Source of the DNA: UBA2396 sp038042175
GTDB taxonomy: Bacteria; Planctomycetota; Phycisphaerae; Phycisphaerales; UBA1924
Assembly (NCBI GenBank): GCA_964358855.1
Contig: CAYHQQ010000013.1
Location: 17,219 to 81,218, forward strand
Direction of reading: 5' to 3'
Length of the DNA stretch: 64,000 nucleotides
Numbering within the stretch: the stretch's first letter is position 1; every line of letters begins with the position of its first letter. The position numbers and the translations under genes were made by a program. Shown one piece after another: positions 18,202 to 25,952 of this stretch. The notes beneath the pieces were generated by a model. That model searched no databases. It had not been told where the DNA came from and saw only the letters and a program-made list of their open reading frames with translations.

Positions 18202-19593
18202 TCAGTTCCAGTAGTGGGTCACGACCGCCCGCAAGGGGCCCGTCCCCACCTCGACTTCCTGCCAGGGCGACGCGTACGCCGCCCCTCCACCCGACCCAGA
18301 GCCAGTTCCAGAATAGACCACCCGCACCCTGTGCTTTCCCGGGGCGAGCTTGAGCGTCGTCACTCGCGCCTGCCCCGGCAAAAACGCCCAGCACCGGATG
18401 TCCACGTGCTCGGTGGCGATCTGCGCCGCCAAAAGTCCGATCTGCGTCAGCCACCGCGACGTGTCGTTGCGGTTGCTCTTGCGATCGACCGTCTCGGTGA
18501 CGGCGTACGCCACGCCCGCCTTGACCAGCGCCCTGGCCACCGCCCGCGCCTGGATCATCGGCATGATCCGGTCGTAATTCGCCATCGCCACGCCCGACAT
18601 GTCCTCGATCAACGACAGCTTGGTCGCGCCCTGGCCCTCGATCTCCACCGTCGCGCCCGACACACGGCTGTCGTGCCGACGCAGGATCGGAATCTCCGCG
18701 TACACCTGCACCTTGTCGATCACGATGGGTGGCAACCGAAACGGTGTCTTGGTCGGCCCGCGCCCGCTGAACGCGACCACCACCACATTGGCCGTCTCGG
18801 TCGTCTTGCCCGCAAGATCGCCAAACGCGCCCGCGTCCACCGCCCCGATCATCCCCTTCTGCCGCTCGATCGCGTCGCCCAGACGCGCGGCCGCGATCCG
18901 CTGGGCGTCGGTATCTCCCACCGCCATGAACGAGAGTGCCGCGAGATAAACGCCCAGCGGCGACTCGATAAAATCTCCCTGATCTTTCGACCCGTGCGTG
19001 GCCTGCCACGAGCCCAGCTGCGCCCCGCCACGCTTCTCGACCGCTTGGAACTGCTGGTTGTACCTCTCACGCAGGTAGTTCGCACGCGTCCCAAAGCGCC
19101 TCGCCTCGTTCGTCGCCCCGGGCTCGACGCGCCCCTCCTCCAGCAGCGCCACCATCGTCAGCACGCTCAAATACATGTCCTCGTAGGGCTCGGCGATGTA
19201 CCGGCGCACCGTGTCGTTGAGCAGCCACTCCCCCACCACCTCGCCCGCCGACTTCGAGTCGTTGAACTCGGTGTCCTTCTTGGCCAGCTCGAAATTGGTC
19301 AGGGCCGTCTTGGTGTCGCTCAAGGCCAGCGCCACCGACGCCCGATCCATGTGCCAGAGCACCTGGTCCTCGGCATCGTACAAATTGTGGACCTTGGGAT
19401 CGTCCAGCGCCGCGGCCGCCTGGGCGTACTCGCCATTGGCGTGAAATTGAGCGAGCTGCTCGCGATGCCTCTCAAACGCGCATCCGGTGAGACAGGAAAG
19501 AACGAGCCACACCGAGATTCCCAACAACAAAAAGGATCGCTTGGCCCCTCGCGGGTCGAGTCCAGTTTCGGGGTGATTTGCACAATCCTTCAT
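18202..19593 (-). CDS. COG3014-like lipoprotein with helical repeats
   Basis: A 463-residue protein with a lipoprotein signal (LGISVWLVLSCLTGC, lipobox LTGC near residue 38). The N-terminal half is a helical repeat region (YAQAAAALDDPKVHNLYDAE) and the C-terminal half a beta-rich domain that ends in WQEVEVGTGPLRAVVTHYW. This matches the COG3014 group of uncharacterised lipoproteins that are co-encoded with LpoB-like proteins. It is the first gene of the minus-strand envelope cluster and reads away from the desaturase gene. A TATAGT hexamer 8 bases before the ATG suggests a very short or absent leader. Confidence 0.75.
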   Translation of the reverse strand: MKDCANHPETGLDPRGAKRSFLLLGISVWLVLSCLTGCAFERHREQLAQFHANGEYAQAAAALDDPKVHNLYDAEDQVLWHMDRASVALALSDTKTALTNFELAKKDTEFNDSKSAGEVVGEWLLNDTVRRYIAEPYEDMYLSVLTMVALLEEGRVEPGATNEARRFGTRANYLRERYNQQFQAVEKRGGAQLGSWQATHGSKDQGDFIESPLGVYLAALSFMAVGDTDAQRIAAARLGDAIERQKGMIGAVDAGAFGDLAGKTTETANVVVVAFSGRGPTKTPFRLPPIVIDKVQVYAEIPILRRHDSRVSGATVEIEGQGATKLSLIEDMSGVAMANYDRIMPMIQARAVARALVKAGVAYAVTETVDRKSNRNDTSRWLTQIGLLAAQIATEHVDIRCWAFLPGQARVTTLKLAPGKHRVRVVYSGTGSGSGGGAAYASPWQEVEVGTGPLRAVVTHYWN

Positions 19594-19601
19594 TAGTGTG
19601 C

Positions 19602-19607
19602 ACTATA
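19602..19607 (-). promoter_or_regulatory. Putative -10 hexamer, near-leaderless
   Basis: TATAGT on the minus strand, 8 bases before the ATG of the COG3014 lipoprotein gene. No convincing -35 box is visible at the usual distance. Confidence 0.4.
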
Positions 19608-19737
19608 GGACGAACACAACCGCGAGCAGTTCCGTATAAGGACATGGATATCCGCTTTCGGTCCGGTTATCATTCGCCCTCGACCGAGATCTGTCCGGTC
19701 CGTACGCCTCCCGTCCACGTCCTTTCAAGGAACCTTC

Positions 19738-20775
19738 ATGACGGCAACGCAGAACGACATTCAACACGCCATTCCCACGCTCAAAGTTCGAAGCTCCCCG
19801 GTACAAACCCCGGCCATTGAAATCAAACCCGCACCCGCTCCCAGGCCCAAGCTGGGCCTCCTCACCACGTTCATCTCGATGCTGGTCGATTCGTCCAAGC
19901 TGAGCATCCACGCCGAGCGCCCCTCCGCGCTTCTCCAGACCATCCGCATCATCCCGTTCGCGCTCATGCACCTGGGCTGCCTCCTGATCATCTGGGCCGG
20001 TTTCAGCTGGACCGCCCTGGCCCTGGCGATCGCCCTGTACGCGATCCGCATGTTCGCCATCACCGGCTTCTATCACCGCTATTTCAGCCACCGGACCTTC
20101 AAGACCAGCCGCCCCATGCAGTTTGTCTTTGGACTCCTTGGCTGCTCGGCCGTCCAGCGCGGGCCCCTCTGGTGGGCCGCCCACCACCGCGAGCACCACC
20201 GCCACAGCGATACCGAAGAGGATCTGCACTCCCCCAGCCGGCACGGCCTGCTGTGGGCCCACATGATGTGGTTCCTCCAGCCCGAGAACGCCGCCACCAA
20301 CACCAAGGTCATCCCGGATCTCGCGAAATATCCCGAGCTCCGCTTCATCGATCGCTACGACCTCATCGTTCCCGCCTCGCTCGCCGCCACGCTCTTTGGC
20401 CTGGGCTGGCTCATCGGAAACTTCATCCCCTCCAGCGGCACCAGCGGCTTCCAGTTCCTGGCGTGGGGCTTCTTTGTCTCCACCGTCGTCTGCTACCACG
20501 CGACCTACACGATCAACTCGCTCAGTCACACCTGGGGAAACCGTCGCTTCAAGACCGACGACACCAGCCGCAACAACATCTTCCTCGCTCTGCTCACCTT
20601 CGGCGAGGGATGGCACAACAATCACCACTACTTCCCCGGCGCCGCTCGCCAGGGTTTCTACTGGTGGGAGATCGATCTCACCTACTACACACTCTGGGCA
20701 CTCAGCAAAGTCGGCCTGGTCTGGGACCTCAACCCCGTGCCCGCCCGCGTGTACGCCGCCGCCAAGGCCAAGTAA
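19738..20775 (+). CDS. Acyl-CoA/lipid fatty acid desaturase
   Basis: A 345-residue integral membrane desaturase of the delta-9 type, which introduces a double bond into a fatty acyl chain using a di-iron centre. The three histidine boxes are present: HRYFSH, HREHHRHSD and HNNHH (in GEGWHNNHHYFPG). Hydrophobic pairs lie near residues 70-110 and 210-260. An AAGGAA ribosome site lies 5 bases before ATG 19738. It is followed, 63 bases on, by a cyclopropane fatty acid synthase gene on the same strand; that enzyme acts on unsaturated lipid chains, so the two could form a short membrane-lipid modification pathway. The electron donor is not encoded nearby. Confidence 0.92.
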   Translation: MTATQNDIQHAIPTLKVRSSPVQTPAIEIKPAPAPRPKLGLLTTFISMLVDSSKLSIHAERPSALLQTIRIIPFALMHLGCLLIIWAGFSWTALALAIALYAIRMFAITGFYHRYFSHRTFKTSRPMQFVFGLLGCSAVQRGPLWWAAHHREHHRHSDTEEDLHSPSRHGLLWAHMMWFLQPENAATNTKVIPDLAKYPELRFIDRYDLIVPASLAATLFGLGWLIGNFIPSSGTSGFQFLAWGFFVSTVVCYHATYTINSLSHTWGNRRFKTDDTSRNNIFLALLTFGEGWHNNHHYFPGAARQGFYWWEIDLTYYTLWALSKVGLVWDLNPVPARVYAAAKAK

Positions 20776-20838
20776 CCGCGCGAGCTCCGGGAGAGGCGCC
20801 CACCCGACGGGTCGGATCGACCATAGGGTAACGCGTCT

Positions 20839-22092
20839 ATGCCCTCTTCTGTCCGCTCCAGACCCTTGGTGCTGCGGCTCGCGCCGCCGAGATTCATGGC
20901 CTTTGTGGCCAGGCGACTTCTCTTCGCAGCACTGAGAAACCTCAAGCACGCAAGCGTGACCTTCGTCGACGCCGGGAACACTCGTACCTTCGGGCAAGCC
21001 TCGCCCGACTATCCCGTCCGCGCCACGATCACCGTGCACGACCCCCGGTTCTACGCCGCCGCCGCCTTCGGCGGGAGCATCGGCGCCGGCGAGTCGTTCA
21101 TGCGAGGCGAGTGGTCCTGCGATGACCTCACCGGCGTCTGCCGCATGGTCGTGAAGAACCGTGCCGTCTTCAACTCCATCGACGGCCCATGGACAGCGGT
21201 CGTCCGAGCCTGGCGCTTCCTCACGCTCTTCCTCACACGCAACACCCGCTCGGGCAGCCGTCGCAACATCGCCGCGCACTACGACCTCTCCAACGAGTTC
21301 TTCTCGCTCTGGCTCGACCCGACGATGATGTACAGCTGCGCGATCTACCAGGACGCCGGCGCTCCCATCCCGCCCGCCGATCTGCACCGCGCGCAGCTCG
21401 TCCGCCTGGACCGTCTCCGCGACCGTTTGGCGGTGACCCCGGACGACCACGTGCTGGAGATCGGCACGGGCTGGGGCGGCCTGGCCACCCACTTCGCCCG
21501 CACGACCGGCTGCCGCGTCACCACGACCACCATCAGCAAGGAGCAGGCCGCCTACGCCCGCGCACTCGTCGCCGGTGAAAGCCTGGCCCCACGCGTCACG
21601 ATCCTGGAGCAGGACTACCGAGATCTACGGGGCGAGTTCGACAAGCTCGTGAGCGTCGAGATGATCGAGGCGGTCGGCCCCGAGTTCTTGGGCACCTACT
21701 TCGCCAGCTGCGCCGGTCTGCTCAAGCCCGGCGGGCTCTTCATGCTCCAGGCGATCGTGATCGAGGACCGGTTCTACACCGAGGGCGCCAACTGGGTCGA
21801 TTTCATCAAGAAGCACATCTTCCCCGGGAGCTTCATCCCAAGCCGTGCCGTGCTCAAGGAGGCGGCTCACCACGCCGGCTTCGACCTGGTCGAGACCCAC
21901 GAGATCGGCCCGCACTACGCGACCACCCTCGCCGAGTGGCGTCGCCGGTTCTTCGCCCAACTCCCCCGCGTCAAGGCCTTGGGCTTCGACGACACTTTTG
22001 TCCGCATGTGGGAGTTCTACCTCGCCTACTGCGAGGCCGGCTTCGCCGAATCGCACCTTGGGGACGTCCAGATGCTCCTCAGAAGGCGATGA
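20839..22092 (+). CDS. cfa: Cyclopropane-fatty-acyl-phospholipid synthase family methyltransferase
   Basis: A 417-residue SAM-dependent methyltransferase of the CFA synthase family. The N-terminal domain (VTFVDAGNTRTFGQ, GESFMRGEWSCDDL) is the lipid-binding part; the catalytic domain has NIAAHYDLSNEFFSLWLD, the SAM-binding LEIGTGWGGLA and SVEMIEAVG, and a late EFYLAYCEAGF segment, all family hallmarks. The reaction would add a methylene bridge to a cis double bond in membrane phospholipid. The desaturase just upstream would supply such bonds. A TAGGGT hexamer lies 9 bases before the ATG, so the gene may also have its own start point. Confidence 0.92.
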   Translation: MPSSVRSRPLVLRLAPPRFMAFVARRLLFAALRNLKHASVTFVDAGNTRTFGQASPDYPVRATITVHDPRFYAAAAFGGSIGAGESFMRGEWSCDDLTGVCRMVVKNRAVFNSIDGPWTAVVRAWRFLTLFLTRNTRSGSRRNIAAHYDLSNEFFSLWLDPTMMYSCAIYQDAGAPIPPADLHRAQLVRLDRLRDRLAVTPDDHVLEIGTGWGGLATHFARTTGCRVTTTTISKEQAAYARALVAGESLAPRVTILEQDYRDLRGEFDKLVSVEMIEAVGPEFLGTYFASCAGLLKPGGLFMLQAIVIEDRFYTEGANWVDFIKKHIFPGSFIPSRAVLKEAAHHAGFDLVETHEIGPHYATTLAEWRRRFFAQLPRVKALGFDDTFVRMWEFYLAYCEAGFAESHLGDVQMLLRRR

Positions 22093-22121
22093 AAGCCCTC
22101 AGGACCGCCCTTTTGTGGAAT

Positions 22122-22138
22122 GGCGAGGCCATCTCGCC
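22122..22138. other. Perfect hairpin upstream of rplS
   Basis: Inverted repeat GGCGAG / CTCGCC with a 5-base loop, 55 bases before the L19 start and directly before a TATCCT hexamer (22139-22144). It could be an operator or part of the leader; either is inference. Confidence 0.35.
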
Positions 22139-22193
22139 TATCCTCTGGGCCCGGTCTTGTTCCGATCGGGCACCAAACAGACGGGATCAGCTC

Positions 22194-22601
22194 ATGTCAC
22201 AGAAGCCCACCAGCCAGACCTCCATCCTCGAAGACATCAACAAGTCCACGCTCAAAACCGACATCCCCAAGATGGACATCGGCGACACCGTGGCGGTCCA
22301 CCTTCGCATCGTTGAGGGCGACAAGGAACGCACCCAGGTCTTCCAGGGTGTCCTCATCGCCCGCTCCGGGCGTGCGATCGACGAGCACATCACGCTCCGC
22401 CGGATCGTCGACGGCGTGGGCGTCGAGCGCATCCTCCCGATGCACTCTCCGCTGGTCGCCAAGTACGAAGTCCTCCGCCACGGCGATGCCCGTCGCGCCA
22501 AGCTCTACTACCTCCGCGACCGCGAGGGCAAGAGCCAGCGCCTCCGCGATCGCCGCCGCGGCATGAAGCACGTCGGCAAGATCGCCCACACCGAGGGATA
22601 A
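22194..22601 (+). CDS. rplS: 50S ribosomal protein L19
   Basis: A 135-residue ribosomal protein L19, which sits at the 30S/50S interface. Diagnostic stretches are IGDTVAVHLRIVEGDKERTQ, VFQGVLIARSG, ERILPMHSPLV and LYYLRDREGKSQRL. The length fits the family, with a short N-terminal extension (SQKPTSQTSILEDINKSTLK). It stands alone, without the rpsP-rimM-trmD genes that precede it in many bacteria, and is followed by a clear terminator. ATG 22194 is chosen because the family domain begins about 20 residues later and longer forms would run into the CFA gene. Confidence 0.96.
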   Translation: MSQKPTSQTSILEDINKSTLKTDIPKMDIGDTVAVHLRIVEGDKERTQVFQGVLIARSGRAIDEHITLRRIVDGVGVERILPMHSPLVAKYEVLRHGDARRAKLYYLRDREGKSQRLRDRRRGMKHVGKIAHTEG

Positions 22602-22632
22602 GCCTTCCGCTCGACAACAAGACGAATACCCG

Positions 22633-22661
22633 ACCGGGACCGCAAGGCCCCGGTTTTCTTT
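22633..22661 (+). terminator. Rho-independent terminator after rplS
   Basis: A nine-position stem with one mismatch closed by a GCAA tetraloop (outer arms ACCGGG and CCCGGT) and followed directly by TTTTCTTT. It lies 32 bases after the L19 stop. Confidence 0.8.
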
Positions 22662-22684
22662 GGCGCACACCCCCCCGCCCCTTC

Positions 22685-22690
22685 TACACT
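22685..22690 (+). promoter_or_regulatory. Putative -10 hexamer, leaderless
   Basis: TACACT followed by six bases and then the ATG of the cyclodeaminase-like gene, placing the expected start point on the A of the ATG. Confidence 0.45.
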
Positions 22691-22696
22691 GCCGAC

Positions 22697-23317
22697 ATGG
22701 ACGCGCCGCTCACCTCGCTCCCCTTTGGCCAACTGCTCGACTCGATCGCCGCCAAGACTCCCACGCCCGGAGGCGGCGCGGTCGCCGGCGCGGTCGGGGC
22801 GCTCTCTGCCGCCCTTGCGGGAATGGTTGTCTCTTACTCCGTCGGCAAGAAGTCGCTCGCGGCGTTCCAGGACAAGCTCGTGGCCGCCAGCGCGTCGCTG
22901 GTCAAGGCCCGCACGCTCATGCTCCGCCTCGCCGACGAGGACGCCGCGGCCTACGGGCTCGTCAATGAGCTCTCTCGCCTCGCCGAGACCGACGAGCGCC
23001 GCACGCGCGAGTGGCCCGCCGCGAGCATGGCTGCGGTGCAGGTCCCCATGGCCGTCATCGCCGCATCCACCGACCTGCTCCGCCACTTCGAAGAGCTGAC
23101 AACGATCTCCAACCGCCACCTGCGCAGCGACCTTGCGATCGCGGCGGTTCTCGCCGAGGCAACCGCCCGCGCGGGCCGGTGGAACGTCGTCGTGAATGTC
23201 GGCGGGCTCGACGCGGCTGCCGGCGCCCGGTTCCTCGTGGAGTCGGGCTCGATGGTCGCGGCCGCCGCCGCACTGTGCGCCAAAGTCGAGAAAGCGTGCG
23301 CGGAGCCCGCGCCGTGA
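22697..23317 (+). CDS. Formiminotransferase-cyclodeaminase-like protein (FchA type)
   Basis: A 206-residue all-helical protein of the cyclodeaminase/methenyl-THF cyclohydrolase family. The N-terminal signature TPTPGGGAVAGAVGALSAALAGMV is diagnostic, and a conserved SDLAIAAVLAEATARAG segment follows. Family members convert formimino-THF or methenyl-THF within one-carbon metabolism; which reaction applies here is not decided. It stands without a formiminotransferase domain. The TGA overlaps the GTG of the next gene (GTGA), so the two are probably cotranslated. A TACACT hexamer six bases upstream suggests a leaderless transcript. Confidence 0.88.
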   Translation: MDAPLTSLPFGQLLDSIAAKTPTPGGGAVAGAVGALSAALAGMVVSYSVGKKSLAAFQDKLVAASASLVKARTLMLRLADEDAAAYGLVNELSRLAETDERRTREWPAASMAAVQVPMAVIAASTDLLRHFEELTTISNRHLRSDLAIAAVLAEATARAGRWNVVVNVGGLDAAAGARFLVESGSMVAAAAALCAKVEKACAEPAP

Positions 23318-23823
23318 GCGATTCCGACTTCCCGCGCGGCGACACCAACCCCGATCAAGCTCCCGATGGTCCCGAGTGGTTCTCCCCCGTCGACCCGCGC
23401 ACCGGCGACCCCGGCCTTCGCTTCTCCTGCACCATGTGCGGCAACTGCTGCACCGGCGCCGAGGGCTACGTGCTGGTCACCGACGCCGAGTGCGAAGCGC
23501 TGGCCGCCCGCCAGGGCATCCCCGTCGCCGAATTCATCGACCGCTTCACCCGCATCCTGCCCCAGGGGCGAAGCCTGACCGAGCGCCTGAGCAGCGTGGG
23601 CATGGACTGCGTCTATCTCGACCGCGAGAAGATCCCCGGCAAAGCCGTCTGCGGCGTCTACGAAGACCGCCCGGGCCAATGCCGCACCTGGCCCTTCTGG
23701 CCCAGCGTGGTCAAAGACATGAAGACCTGGCAACGCCACAAGCAGATTTGTCCGGGCATGGACAAGGGCAAACTTGTGACGATCGCAGAGATCCGCATCC
23801 AGCGCGATTCGTTTCGGATCTAA
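23314..23823 (+). CDS. YkgJ family cysteine cluster protein
   Basis: A 169-residue protein with the Cys-cluster pattern of the YkgJ/UPF0153 family: CTMCGNCC near residue 35, later VCGVYEDRPGQCRTWPFWP, and a final Cys in KQICPGMD. Such clusters are thought to bind metal, probably zinc or Fe-S; no reaction is established. The GTG start at 23314 overlaps the upstream stop by four bases. The stop overlaps that of the DUF2314 gene on the other strand. Confidence 0.85.
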   Translation: MSDSDFPRGDTNPDQAPDGPEWFSPVDPRTGDPGLRFSCTMCGNCCTGAEGYVLVTDAECEALAARQGIPVAEFIDRFTRILPQGRSLTERLSSVGMDCVYLDREKIPGKAVCGVYEDRPGQCRTWPFWPSVVKDMKTWQRHKQICPGMDKGKLVTIAEIRIQRDSFRI

Positions 23824-24248
23824 GAAGAAGCTCGACGCTCGCGTTCGATCTGCTCGAGCACGGGAGTGCTGAAGCCGCCGACGTGCTTCTTGCCTCCGCG
23901 GTCATAGAGCCAATCCTGAACCTCAGCGGCAGGGATTCGGAGCGGATCCCCGGCCACTTCCGAGGTCGCGCCTTTCGGATCGCTGTCGAGCGTGCCGACG
24001 AAAACCCCATTGTCTTCCATCGCCTCCACACGCACCCACATGTACTTCAGCCCAGCACGCCCATCGGTGCGCCGAAAGGCGGCCTTCACCATGAACCGGA
24101 CGCCGGCCGGACGCTCGCGGAGCAGATCGATGAACTCGGGCAGTCGCTTCTGTGCCCGTGCCGTGGCGCGAGCCAGGCGAGGGTCGTTCGCCGGGGCGAT
24201 GAAAGCCGAGTCGAAAGAATATCGCGGATCCGAGTCTTCGGACATCAT
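23820..24248 (-). CDS. DUF2314 (YegJ-like) protein
   Basis: A 142-residue protein with the DUF2314 pattern: RFMVKAAFRRTDGRAGLKYMWVRV, then FVGTLDSDPK and IPAAEVQDWLYD. No signal peptide or membrane helix is seen, so it is probably cytoplasmic. Function of the family is unknown. Two adjacent ATGs are possible (24248 and 24245); the promoter geometry puts the predicted transcription start on the A of the second one. Its stop overlaps the YkgJ gene stop in a tail-to-tail arrangement. Confidence 0.8.
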   Translation of the reverse strand: MMSEDSDPRYSFDSAFIAPANDPRLARATARAQKRLPEFIDLLRERPAGVRFMVKAAFRRTDGRAGLKYMWVRVEAMEDNGVFVGTLDSDPKGATSEVAGDPLRIPAAEVQDWLYDRGGKKHVGGFSTPVLEQIERERRASS

Positions 24249-24251
24249 CGG

Positions 24252-24279
24252 AGTCTAATCGAAGTCGTGGACGTATCAA
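24252..24279 (-). promoter_or_regulatory. Putative leaderless promoter of DUF2314 gene
   Basis: Minus strand: TTGATA (24279-24274), a 16-base spacer, TAGACT (24257-24252), then six bases to ATG 24245. This is the clearest -35/-10 pair among the leaderless-type starts in the window. Confidence 0.5.
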
Positions 24280-24300
24280 CAGAGAACCACCGCGTGCCAA

Positions 24301-24681
24301 TCAGCCCACCCCATCAATCCCAACCAGCCGAATCCAAACCGGCGGCTCCAGCGGGCGCACGTCGGTCGCGCTGCGTCTGGTCACCGCGTCCTCGACCATC
24401 ATGCCCGTGAGGTGATCGAAGCAGTCGGCGCCGGGCATGGGTTCGGCGTCCCCGTGCACGTCGCGCGTGCCCGAGTTGATGGCGGCAAAGAGATCGTGCG
24501 AGGTGGAGGCGGCCAGCTCGAGCTTGGGTGCCCCCTTGGGACGCGACCAGGTGGTGGCCCGTCGCTCAAGGGTCCGGGTGCTCTCGCGGGCGATGGCGGC
24601 ATGACTGGGTGGCCGCAGGGTGGTGTGGTGGTGCGGATGCCCTTGATGGAGCCTGGGAAATGTCTGGGTGTCGCCGTCCAT
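24301..24681 (-). CDS. Hypothetical protein (doubtful)
   Basis: A possible 126-residue protein that I do not recognise. It is His- and Arg-rich at the start and contains LELAASTSHDLFAAINSG, with an end PPVWIRLVGIDGVG. Reading the codons by eye, this frame has GC concentrated at the third position and least at the second, as expected for a real gene here, while the opposing frame at 24412-24777 does not. The frame stays open to 24858, but the N-terminal part is low quality, so ATG 24681 is my choice. No neighbour indicates a role. Confidence 0.35.
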   Translation of the reverse strand: MDGDTQTFPRLHQGHPHHHTTLRPPSHAAIARESTRTLERRATTWSRPKGAPKLELAASTSHDLFAAINSGTRDVHGDAEPMPGADCFDHLTGMMVEDAVTRRSATDVRPLEPPVWIRLVGIDGVG

Positions 24682-25150
24682 GGCTGCTCCGTGATCGGGC
24701 GCGACGATTTGGGTGTCGCGCAAGTCTTGCGCGACTTTGAGCGGCAGTTGATTCCGCCCCCGTGCTCGCGCGTTTGAATTCCTCGATGCCCCTTCCCTGA
24801 TTCTTGTGGAAGCGTGGCTGGTTTTCATGACAATTCCCAACTCACGGCAAGTTTTCACCCTGTACTCACATTCTTTTCAAACTTCGCGAACGTGTTGGGC
24901 GTTTGCGGAGTTATGTTATCGGATAGATGAATTATCCCTGAAAGGCCCAGGTGGATTTCGAGGTCCGATCAGGGATTGGTCGATGGGAATGCAGATCTGT
25001 TCCGCCCTGCTTTCGCGGGCGCGCTTGAGTCCCCAGTTCATTTCGGGTGGAGGAACGATCGCGGTGGTGTCGGCTGGTGGCCGATTGTCGATCGTTAACC
25101 ATGGTGGCGTTTGGGGATTGTGGCCCCGAACGGGTGAATGGAGTCGTTCC
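24682..25150. other. Long AT-richer non-coding region upstream of the sigma factor
   Basis: About 470 bases without a convincing gene, clearly richer in A and T than the surroundings between about 24770 and 24950. It contains an inverted repeat ATCCCTGA (24934-24941) / TCAGGGAT (24969-24976) that could fold in a leader RNA. An in-frame extension of the sigma factor covers much of this stretch but looks non-coding. I recognise no known riboswitch. Confidence 0.5.
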
Positions 25151-25666
25151 ATGCAGAACGGAAGCAGACGCGGCGTGCTCGTCATGAAGCTGTTCGAGGA
25201 GTTCTACGAGCGGGTTTACTGGTTTGCCAGGAGGTCCGTCGACGCTCCCACCGCCGAGGACGTGGCTCAGGAGGTCTTCGTGCGCCTCCTGCGGATCGTC
25301 GATCTCGAGGATCGCCTCGTCACTTCGAGCTACCTCGTTAAGGTGGCCGACAACCTCATCAAGCGCCGCCACAAGCAAAAGCTGCTTCAGGAACGATTCG
25401 AGCACATCGAACGCCGCTCCGGCGACGAGCCCGAGTGGATCGATCGCGAGGTCGAGCCCGCCCAGCCCGTCAACGACCCGGCGCTTGCCCGCCTCTCAAA
25501 GCAGGAGCACGCCGCCCTGCGCCTGATTGTCTGCGAAGGGCTCAGCTACGAGGCGGTCTCCAAATCGCTCGCGGCCAACGTGTCGACCGTGAGCAACTGG
25601 AAGTTCCGAGGTCTCCGCAAGCTCAAGAACGAGGCCCAGGAGCGACTGGGCAGCATCGCCGGATAA
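25151..25666 (+). CDS. ECF-type RNA polymerase sigma factor
   Basis: A 171-residue sigma-70 family factor. Region 2 is KLFEEFYERVYWFARRSV with AEDVAQEVFVRLLRI; region 4 is LRLIVCEGLSYEAVSKSLAANVSTVSNWKFRGLRKLK, with the helix-turn-helix at VSTVSNW. Region 3 is absent, as in ECF factors. A charged linker (RRSGDEPEWIDREVEP) joins the two. No anti-sigma gene is adjacent; the next gene on the opposite strand is a small one-helix protein. ATG 25151 is chosen because everything upstream in frame lacks family similarity; ATG 25184 is an alternative. Confidence 0.88.
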   Translation: MQNGSRRGVLVMKLFEEFYERVYWFARRSVDAPTAEDVAQEVFVRLLRIVDLEDRLVTSSYLVKVADNLIKRRHKQKLLQERFEHIERRSGDEPEWIDREVEPAQPVNDPALARLSKQEHAALRLIVCEGLSYEAVSKSLAANVSTVSNWKFRGLRKLKNEAQERLGSIAG

Positions 25667-25667
25667 C

Positions 25668-25898
25668 TCACGCGGCCTGCTTCGGGGCTTCGAAGACCTC
25701 CACGACCTCGGCTTCGACGGGATCACTTTCCTGCGAGCGCCGTGAATATTCCAGCCGAAGCTCCTTGGTCCGGCGCTGCAAATCCGTCACCGCACAGTGG
25801 TTACGCATGAATGCCGCGGCGGCGTACAGCACCCCGAACGCCCCCGCGATCGCCACAAACCCCAGGCACGCCCAGATCGCCAGTGAGAACTGCGTCAT
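25668..25898 (-). CDS. Small single-helix membrane protein
   Basis: A 76-residue protein with one N-terminal membrane helix (LAIWACLGFVAIAGAFGVLYAAAAF) and a charged, probably cytoplasmic tail with a coiled-coil-like stretch (LQRRTKELRLEYSRRSQ). It is tail-to-tail with the sigma factor gene, one base apart. No family recognised. Confidence 0.6.
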   Translation of the reverse strand: MTQFSLAIWACLGFVAIAGAFGVLYAAAAFMRNHCAVTDLQRRTKELRLEYSRRSQESDPVEAEVVEVFEAPKQAA

Positions 25899-25940
25899 GG
25901 AATGCGAATCGGTCCGGGAACCGCCGGGCTTGATCTCTTG

Positions 25941-25946
25941 TAGAAT
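25941..25946 (+). promoter_or_regulatory. Putative -10 hexamer, leaderless
   Basis: TAGAAT followed by six bases and the GTG start of the membrane-protein gene at 25953. No clear -35 box. Confidence 0.45.
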
Positions 25947-25952
25947 GGGTCG

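Noticed and set aside
22092..22193. A ribosomal-protein leader of known type upstream of rplS.
   Set aside because: Only a short perfect hairpin is visible; it does not match a known L19 leader that I can recognise.
24412..24777. A 121-residue plus-strand frame.
   Set aside because: Third-position base use is poorer than in the opposing frame and the product is Gly/Val-rich without motif; neither strand is certain.
24806..25150. Upstream extension of the sigma factor gene.
   Set aside because: The added residues lack any family similarity and the DNA is AT-richer than coding sequence here; region 2 begins shortly after ATG 25151.
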